Below are positions 5,886-11,168 of a DNA stretch of 11,168 nt, piece after piece. Where the stretch lies: positions 1-11,168 of the forward strand of contig ONTN01000174.1 of assembly GCA_900320765.1 (NCBI GenBank). Reading direction: 5' to 3'. Within the stretch, counting starts at the first letter, position 1. Every line of letters begins with the position of its first letter. The DNA is from an uncultured Eubacteriales bacterium. Its GTDB lineage: Bacteria; Bacillota; Clostridia; Oscillospirales; Oscillospiraceae. The position numbers and the translations under genes were made by a program. Below the pieces are notes generated by a model. That model saw only the letters and a list, made by a program, of their open reading frames with translations. It did no database searches and had not been told where the DNA came from.

Positions 5886-7670
5886 TTACTCAATGGTGCA
5901 GTACATAAAGTACTTATAGCCGAGGGGGTTGGAGAAGAAGCCCTTTACGGTCTTGCTGATCATATAGGTATCAGTGTAGAAGTAAAGCGGGCAGATGCAA
6001 CCGGTGGACATAAGGAGGTCCTCGGCGATGTGCATGAGCTGATAGCGAACGTTGTTATCGGTGCAGCCCTTAATGGTCTTTATAAGAACATCATAGGTCT
6101 CAGCCCAGGTTCCGTTCTCAACCTTAACGTCATAGCCGAGAGCGGTGAGGTCGAGGCTGTAAGCCTTAACGTCGGCGTGGTCGCCCTTGCCAAACTGAAC
6201 GTCGTTGTTGCCGGAGCCGGTAGTCCACATATCGAGGAAGCAGATAGGATCATTGTAGTCTGCAAGCCAGCCGTTGCGGGCGATGGAGTAGTCGCCGTTC
6301 TTACGGGTATTAAGGAAGGTTGCCCACTCCTGGTTCTCGAGGTTCATCGTGATGCCGATGCCGGCGAGAGCGCTCTGGAGATACTCACCGATAGCCTTGT
6401 GACCCTCAGAGGTGTTGTAGAGGTAGGTCATGGTCGGGAAGTTAGTGAACTTGGCAGAAGCCTCGTCGTATGCATAATACTTCTTCAGGGTCTCAACAGC
6501 CTGCGCGAAGTTAGACTCAACAGCGTCCTTGGAGACGTTGTAGTAACCGTTGAAGCCGTCGTTGCTTCCGGCGGTCTCATAGAACTGGGTTCCGTCGGGG
6601 TTAGTCATACCCATAGCAACGAAGGAGGAAGCGGGGACCTGACCGGCCTGACCGATCTCCTCAACAATATAGTTGCGGTCAAAGAGGAGGCTTACGGCGC
6701 TGCGGATCTCGGCGCGGGCGTTCTCGGCCTCTACGCCGGTAAGTCCGCTGTCAGCGGGGAGAATGTCCTCGTTCACGTTCCAGCAGACATAGTAGGTGCC
6801 GATCTGGCCGGCGACTATGTACTCATCGGGATACTCAGCCTTAAGCGAAGCCATCTCGTTAGTGGGAACGTCATCAATGAGCTGCCAGGTGCCGTTCTTG
6901 AAGTTTGCGACCATGTTGTTGGAGTCGTCAGAGAGATAGAACTCAATCTTGTCCATGAGAATCTGATCGGCGTCAACAAAGTTGGCGTTCTTCTCAAGGG
7001 TGATGACACTGTCATGCTCCCAGCCGGTAATGGTGTAAGCGCCGTTGCAAACGTAGGTTGCAGGATCGGTAGCCCAAGCCTCGTTGGAGACGACGTCCTC
7101 ACGGACAGGGAAGTAGGTGGGGAATGCAAGAAGCTCGTTCCAGTAGGAAACGGTGTTTGCAAGGGTGACCTCGAGGGTCTTAGCGTCAACAGCCTTAACG
7201 TTAAGGGAATCGGTGCCATAGCCGTCAACGACCTCGAACATATAGCCGTAGTCAGCGCCGAGCTCCTCGGAGGCAGCGCGCTGCCAAGCAAAGGCAAAGT
7301 CAGCGGCGGTAACGTCCTTGCCGTCGGACCACTTGAGTCCGTCACGGAGGGTGTAGGTGTAGGTAACGGTGCCGTCAGCGTTCTCAACGCCGTCTACAAG
7401 AGCCTCGGCGGCGTCGGCAACGATGACGAGAGCGCCCTTGTCATCCTGAGCCCACTTTGCAAGACCGGAGAACAGGTGGCTGATGAGGGTAGCGCCGTCA
7501 ACAGCGGAGTTAAGAGCCGGATCAAGAGTGTCGGGCTCGGAGGAGAGGCAGACAGCGATGCTGGATGCCTTTGCGGGATCGCCGGGCTTGTCGGGATTGA
7601 CGTTGGTGCCGCAGGCAACGAGAGCGGCAGTCATAGCAAGCGCCAGGACCAGTGCGATGATCTTTTTCAT
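5886..7670 (-). CDS. oppA: Peptide ABC transporter substrate-binding lipoprotein
   Basis: This is the extracellular receptor of the oligopeptide importer, capturing peptides and delivering them to the OppBC channel. It has 594 residues. Residues 1-20 are a lipoprotein signal (MKK, hydrophobic core, LVAC with Cys20 as the lipidated residue). A Gly/Asp/Pro-rich linker follows, then a family-5 solute-binding domain (SBP_bac_5) starting SSEPDTLDPALNS, with the typical LRDGLKWSDGKDVTAADF block around residues 113-130. The start is ATG 7670 with AAGGAAG a few bases upstream; a longer frame to 7715 lacks a ribosome site and would bury the signal peptide. It is the last gene of oppBCDFA, 57 bases after oppF, and is followed by a terminator. 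The frame is intact and full length. Substrate (peptide length, dipeptide versus oligopeptide, or nickel) cannot be told from sequence alone. Confidence 0.92.
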   Translation of the reverse strand: MKKIIALVLALAMTAALVACGTNVNPDKPGDPAKASSIAVCLSSEPDTLDPALNSAVDGATLISHLFSGLAKWAQDDKGALVIVADAAEALVDGVENADGTVTYTYTLRDGLKWSDGKDVTAADFAFAWQRAASEELGADYGYMFEVVDGYGTDSLNVKAVDAKTLEVTLANTVSYWNELLAFPTYFPVREDVVSNEAWATDPATYVCNGAYTITGWEHDSVITLEKNANFVDADQILMDKIEFYLSDDSNNMVANFKNGTWQLIDDVPTNEMASLKAEYPDEYIVAGQIGTYYVCWNVNEDILPADSGLTGVEAENARAEIRSAVSLLFDRNYIVEEIGQAGQVPASSFVAMGMTNPDGTQFYETAGSNDGFNGYYNVSKDAVESNFAQAVETLKKYYAYDEASAKFTNFPTMTYLYNTSEGHKAIGEYLQSALAGIGITMNLENQEWATFLNTRKNGDYSIARNGWLADYNDPICFLDMWTTGSGNNDVQFGKGDHADVKAYSLDLTALGYDVKVENGTWAETYDVLIKTIKGCTDNNVRYQLMHIAEDLLMSTGCICPLYFYTDTYMISKTVKGFFSNPLGYKYFMYCTIE

Positions 7671-7700
7671 TTTGTTCTTCCTTTCAAATATATTATCAGA

Positions 7701-7717
7701 ATATGCGATGGGCATAT
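7701..7717. promoter_or_regulatory. Small inverted repeat between oppF and oppA
   Basis: ATATGC (7701-7706) and GCATAT (7712-7717) form a perfect 6-base inverted repeat around GATGG. On the minus strand it lies between a possible -35 TTGTTC and a weak -10 TATTCT with a 17-base gap. It may be an operator or a small intercistronic hairpin that raises oppA expression over oppF. It may also be chance in a short AT-rich gap. Confidence 0.25.
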
Positions 7718-7727
7718 AATGAACAAA

Positions 7728-8689
7728 TTAGATTTCGTTTACCCTGTGACAGGCAACGAAGTGTCCGCTTTCCACTTCTTTGAATTCCGGAACGCTCTCG
7801 GCGCAACAGGCGGCGGCGTGAGGGCAGCGGGTACGGAAGGGGCAGCCGGAGGGAGCATTGAGCGGACTTGGGATATCACCGCTTAGAACGATTCGTTTAT
7901 TTGCCCTTGCAATCTTCGGATCGGGCTGAGGAACGGCTGACATAAGCGAGCGCGTGTAGGGATGCAGCGGCTGATCGTAAATCACGTCGGCGTCCGCAAG
8001 CTCTACCATTTTTCCGAGATACATAACCGCTATACGGTCGCTTATATGGCGAACTACGAGGATATCGTGTGCGATGAAGAGATAGGTGAGACCCAGCTGC
8101 TCCTGAAGCTCAACAAACATATTGATTACCTGTGCCTGAATCGAAACGTCAAGAGCGGAAACAGGCTCGTCGCAGACAATAAATGAGGGGTTGAGGGCAA
8201 GGGCGCGGGCGATGCCGATGCGCTGGCGCTGACCGCCGGAAAACTCGTGGGCATAGCGGCGGGCGTGGTCGGAGTTCAGGCCCACGAGGCCCAGCAGCTC
8301 CGCGATGCGGTCCGCCCGCTCCTGCTTGGTATTGTACAGCTTGTGGATGTCCAGCGCGGATTCAGCGAGGAGTAGGGGTCCTGGAACACCATATTCGCTT
8401 TTTTACGAAGCTCCATGATATCGCTTTTTGTTTTAATAAGCTTTCCGTCAAACTCAACCTCGCCGCCCGTAGGCTCGTACAGGTGCAGAAGGGAGCGGCC
8501 TACAGTTGTTTTTCCGCAGCCTGATTCGCCGACCATCCCGAGGGTATCGCCACGCTTTATAGAAAATGAGACGTCGTCAACGGCTTTAAGAGGCTTAGTA
8601 CGCAGCCATCCGACGTTGATATTGAAATACTGCTTGAGGTGACGGACTTCAACGAGGGGGCGTTCGTTCTTTTCTGTTACTTCGATCAT
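7728..8689 (-). pseudogene. oppF: Peptide ABC transporter ATP-binding protein OppF, broken by a deletion and frameshift
   Basis: Intact OppF is one of the two cytoplasmic ATPases that power peptide import. The 5' part starts at ATG 8689, overlapping the oppD stop as ATGA. It holds Walker A GESGCGKT (54-61) and the Q-loop FQDPYSSLNPR, then goes out of frame after Arg112. The 3' part resumes near 8354 with LDIHKLYNTKQERAD. It contains the signature FSGGQRQ, Walker B FIVCDEP, the switch His in IAHD and the C-terminal oligopeptide-transporter cysteine region (SGCPFRTRCPHAAAC), ending at 7728. About 10-11 residues usually found after SLNPR (of the form MTVGEIIGEP) are missing with a 3n+1 loss. Just beyond the break the DNA is much richer in GC (8281-8340 about 68%) than before it (8401-8460 about 35%). 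If real, the importer would lack one ATPase; a sequence join error is equally plausible. Confidence 0.85.
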
Positions 8690-9693
8690 TTTGCCCCACC
8701 GCCTTTCTCATTTTCAAGCTCTTCCTTAACGTTCATCCAGCATGAAGCAAGATGATAATCATTAATCCGCATGCGATCACAACGCTCTTTCAGGCAAATT
8801 TTCATGGCATTGTCGCAGCGCGGGGCAAACGGACAGCCCGCAGGCATATTCAGAAGGTCAATAGGCGTTCCGGTAATAGGCTGGAGCTTCCTTCCCGCGG
8901 TATCTGCGGTGGGTATTGAACGCATAAGGCCCTTGGTGTACTCGTGCTTTGGGTTATAGAAAATCTCATCAGCCGTGCCCTGTTCGCAGATAGAGCCTGC
9001 GTACATAACTATAACCTCGTCGCACATCTGAGCAACAACGCCAAGATCGTGGGTTATCATAATAATCGCCATGCCGAGCTCTTCCTGCAAAGACTTCATA
9101 AGCTCAAGGATCTGAGCCTGTATAGTAACGTCAAGAGCAGTGGTTGGCTCATCGGCAATAAGAATATCAGGCTCACAGGCGAGAGCCATCGCAATCATAA
9201 CACGCTGACGCATTCCGCCGGAAAACTCGAAGGGATACTGCTTCATTCGCTTTTCAGGCTCGTTTACGTTGACAAGACGCAGCATCTCAACAGCTCGATC
9301 CCAGGCTTCTTTTCTGTTTCTGTCGGTATGGAGAAGTATAGCCTCCATTAGCTGATGTCCAATGGTGTAGGTGGGATTCAGCGAGGTCATGGGATCCTGG
9401 AAGATTATTGATACCTTATTGCCTCTCACGGTCTTCATAACTGACTCGCCGGCGCCTACAAGCTCTTGACCGTCAAGCTTTATTGAGCCTGAGACAATTT
9501 TTCCGGTAGAAGCGAGGATCTGCATAATGGAATAGGCGGTTACGGACTTGCCGGAGCCGCTCTCGCCCACGATGCCGAGCACCTTGCCTCGGTCGAGGAA
9601 GAAGGAGACGCCGTTTACGGCTCTGACCTCTCCGGCGGGAGTAAAGAATGAGGTGTGCAGGTCAGTTACCTGCAAAAGAGGTACGTTAGACAT
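8686..9693 (-). CDS. oppD: Peptide ABC transporter ATP-binding protein OppD
   Basis: This is a cytoplasmic ATPase of the oligopeptide importer, pairing with OppF under the OppBC membrane dimer. Its 335 residues match the family length. Motifs in order are Walker A GESGSGKS (43-50), Q-loop Gln99 in FQDPMTSLNP, signature FSGGMRQR (157-164), Walker B ILIADEP (177-183), D-loop TALD and switch His215 in THDLG. The C-terminal oligo_HPY region carries CPFAPRC (287-293) with further cysteines at 300, 305 and 318; in relatives such cysteines can bind an iron-sulfur cluster. The start ATG 9693 has AAAGGAGT (rc of 9701-9708) 7 bases upstream, just past the oppC stop. Its stop overlaps the oppF start by 4 bases, indicating translational coupling. 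Confidence 0.95.
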   Translation of the reverse strand: MSNVPLLQVTDLHTSFFTPAGEVRAVNGVSFFLDRGKVLGIVGESGSGKSVTAYSIMQILASTGKIVSGSIKLDGQELVGAGESVMKTVRGNKVSIIFQDPMTSLNPTYTIGHQLMEAILLHTDRNRKEAWDRAVEMLRLVNVNEPEKRMKQYPFEFSGGMRQRVMIAMALACEPDILIADEPTTALDVTIQAQILELMKSLQEELGMAIIMITHDLGVVAQMCDEVIVMYAGSICEQGTADEIFYNPKHEYTKGLMRSIPTADTAGRKLQPITGTPIDLLNMPAGCPFAPRCDNAMKICLKERCDRMRINDYHLASCWMNVKEELENEKGGGAK

Positions 9694-9709
9694 AATCTGT
9701 ACTCCTTTC

Positions 9710-10750
9710 TCAATTCCTCAGCTTCGGGTCAAATGCATCCCTGAGTCCGTCGCCAAACAGATTAAGCGATAGAACGATAAGGGAGATGACCAGAGCCGGG
9801 ATAACCATACGGTACGGGTAGGAAGACAGACCGTTCAGAGCATCTGAAGCGAGAGAGCCAAGGGAAGGCATCGGAGCGTTTACTCCGAGGCCGAGGAAGG
9901 AAAGATAGCTTTCGGTGAATATCGCATTAGGTATCTGCAGAGCGGTGGAAATAATGACAACGCTTATGCAGTTGGGCAAAAGGTGCTTTCTGATTATCCA
10001 GCCGCCCTTTGCGCCAGACGCCTGAGAAGCAAGAACGTATTCTTGCTCACGAAGCGAAAGGATCTGACCGCGGATAAGGCGGGACATGCTGACCCAGTAC
10101 AGTACGCCGAAAACGATAAAAAGACTTATGATATTGCTTCCGATCTTTTCAAGTGCCGTTCCTTCAAGTACTGGACCTAAAGTGAGTTTCAAAACCGATG
10201 CAAGAAGAATTACCATAAGCATATCCGGAAGGGAATAGATGATATCTACGATACGCATCATCACAAGGTCGACCCATCCTCCGGCGAACGCGGCGATGGA
10301 TCCGTATATGGAACCGATGATCAGGATGATGACCGCAGCCACCATTCCTACCAGCAGTGAGATGCGGCTTCCCATCATCACGCGGATCGCGTAGTCACGG
10401 CCCATCTTGTCTGTGCCGAAGATGTGCGGGAATAAATGCTCGCCCGCGTCTATCCTGGCCTGTTCTCCCGCAGAGAACTCGAACGGCTTCATGTTGTTCG
10501 CGCCCTGGATCTGCTCGCTGTAGGTGTACGGATAGAACGACGGCACTATAAACGCGAATATCATGATGATAATGATGACCATGAGGCATGTCATAGCCAC
10601 CTTGTTTTTGCGGAGTCTCCTTGCGCCATCGCGCCAGAAGCCCACGCTCTCTCTCATCACGACAAGGCTTTCTTTTTCTTCATTTGTTGCCGGCATGAAG
10701 TCTTCCGGATCGAAAAGCCTCTGAAGGCTCAGCGGATTTTTAGTAGTCAT
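9710..10750 (-). CDS. oppC: Peptide ABC transporter permease OppC
   Basis: This is one of the two integral membrane permeases of the importer. The 346-residue protein has an N-terminal cytoplasmic stretch, the first membrane helix at about 51-70, the hallmark FGTDKMGRD (111-119) that opens the permease domain, and further helices to about 332. The cytoplasmic coupling loop (EAA-like motif) reads ASGAKGGWIIRKHLLPN (244-260) and contacts the ATPases. The start is ATG 10750, with GGAGG 8 bases upstream. A GTG codon three codons earlier is in frame but abuts the ribosome site. It lies 15 bases after oppB and 16 before oppD, within the operon. The frame is intact. Confidence 0.93.
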   Translation of the reverse strand: MTTKNPLSLQRLFDPEDFMPATNEEKESLVVMRESVGFWRDGARRLRKNKVAMTCLMVIIIIMIFAFIVPSFYPYTYSEQIQGANNMKPFEFSAGEQARIDAGEHLFPHIFGTDKMGRDYAIRVMMGSRISLLVGMVAAVIILIIGSIYGSIAAFAGGWVDLVMMRIVDIIYSLPDMLMVILLASVLKLTLGPVLEGTALEKIGSNIISLFIVFGVLYWVSMSRLIRGQILSLREQEYVLASQASGAKGGWIIRKHLLPNCISVVIISTALQIPNAIFTESYLSFLGLGVNAPMPSLGSLASDALNGLSSYPYRMVIPALVISLIVLSLNLFGDGLRDAFDPKLRN

Positions 10751-10765
10751 TGTCTCCACCTCCCC

Positions 10766-11168
10766 TTACTTAAGCTTGATCCTAGGGTCGACGATCGTGT
10801 AGATGATGTCGACGACCAGCAGCATTATTACCATGAACACCGCGAGGAATATCGTGGTGCCCATGATCATGGTATAGTCACGTCCGTTGATGGCCTTGAT
10901 GAACTCTCCGCCCAGACCCGGGATGGTAAAGATTTTCTCTACGATGAAGCTTCCCACCAGCGTGTAAGCAATCATAGGTCCCAGGTATGTGATCACCGGA
11001 AGGATCGCGTTACGAAGGGCGTGCTTAAAGAGAGAGACTCTCTGGGAAAGGCCCTTTGCCCTGGCTGTTCTCATGTAGTCCTGTCCGAGCACATCGAGCA
11101 TGGACGATCTCATCAGCCTCGTGATATATGATGTCGGATACGCCGCCAGGGCGAATACCGGCATTATA
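10766..11168 (-). CDS. oppB: Peptide ABC transporter permease OppB, 3' part (5' end outside window)
   Basis: This is the C-terminal 133 residues or so of the second permease; family members have just over 300, so more than half lies beyond the right edge. An internal ATG at 11164 is not the real start, since the frame is open to the window end and the sequence there is already mid-domain. The coupling loop RTARAKGLSQRVSLFKHALR, followed by NAILPV, matches the binding-protein-dependent permease EAA motif. The IPGLGGEFIKAINGRDY block and a final membrane helix ending in VDPRIKLK are typical of OppB/DppB. It is the first visible gene of the operon; the promoter must lie outside the window. Confidence 0.92.
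   Translation of the reverse strand, partial: IMPVFALAAYPTSYITRLMRSSMLDVLGQDYMRTARAKGLSQRVSLFKHALRNAILPVITYLGPMIAYTLVGSFIVEKIFTIPGLGGEFIKAINGRDYTMIMGTTIFLAVFMVIMLLVVDIIYTIVDPRIKLK

Noticed and set aside
6030..7886. A 618-codon open frame on the plus strand, antisense to oppA and the end of oppF
   Set aside because: It is the mirror of well-supported genes: it runs opposite intact oppA and the oppF 3' end, is dominated by V, A, G and L, shows no domain, and has no fitting ribosome site. Codon bias in oppA explains the lack of stops.
5535..8356. Programmed ribosomal frameshifting in the xerC-like and oppF genes
   Set aside because: At both sites conserved residues are missing as well as the frame being changed, and no slippery heptamer is present at the junctions. 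A one-base slip would not restore the family sequence.

Overview
The window looks like chromosomal DNA from a gut-type Clostridia bacterium, probably of the Oscillospiraceae/Ruminococcaceae. This rests on the protein flavour (PPi-type phosphofructokinase, class II aldolase, SLH-domain protein, clostridial-style XerC-like recombinase), strong GGAGG ribosome sites, sigma-A-like promoters and moderate GC. The taxonomic call is inference; no marker RNA gene is present.

Layout. Minus strand 1-608: 5' part of a diphosphate-dependent 6-phosphofructokinase, cut by the window edge. A divergent promoter region follows. Plus strand: an exported SLH-domain protein (770-1825) with a terminator; a class II fructose-bisphosphate aldolase (1962-2861) with a damaged 3' end and a terminator; then a 599-residue degenerate relative of P1B heavy-metal ATPases (2965-4764). 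A shared convergent terminator at 4771-4806 separates this from minus-strand genes. These are, in map order, a broken XerC-like tyrosine recombinase (4802-5777), oppA (5886-7670), a broken oppF (7728-8689), oppD, oppC and the 3' part of oppB, cut by the right edge. The transport operon is transcribed oppB-C-D-F-A.

How the genes work together. Phosphofructokinase and aldolase are consecutive glycolytic steps but lie on opposite strands with an unrelated gene between them. The opp genes encode one complete peptide importer: lipoprotein receptor, two permeases and two ATPases. The pseudo-ATPase and the SLH protein have no obvious partner here.

Two things deserve attention. First, the P1B-ATPase relative keeps the membrane scaffold, HP motif and TGD motif. 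It has lost the phosphorylated aspartate (NKTGT), the CPC metal site (CPI), the actuator domain and most of GDGxND, and carries a very acidic N-terminus where a metal-binding domain often sits. It cannot be a conventional pump. Second, three otherwise well-conserved genes (aldolase, xerC-like, oppF) each lack a short conserved segment and change frame at that point. Three such lesions in 11 kb suggests faulty contig joins as much as genuine gene decay, so the reads should be checked before biology is inferred from them. No CRISPR array, tRNA, rRNA or insertion sequence was seen, and no gene-free stretch exceeds 300 bases.
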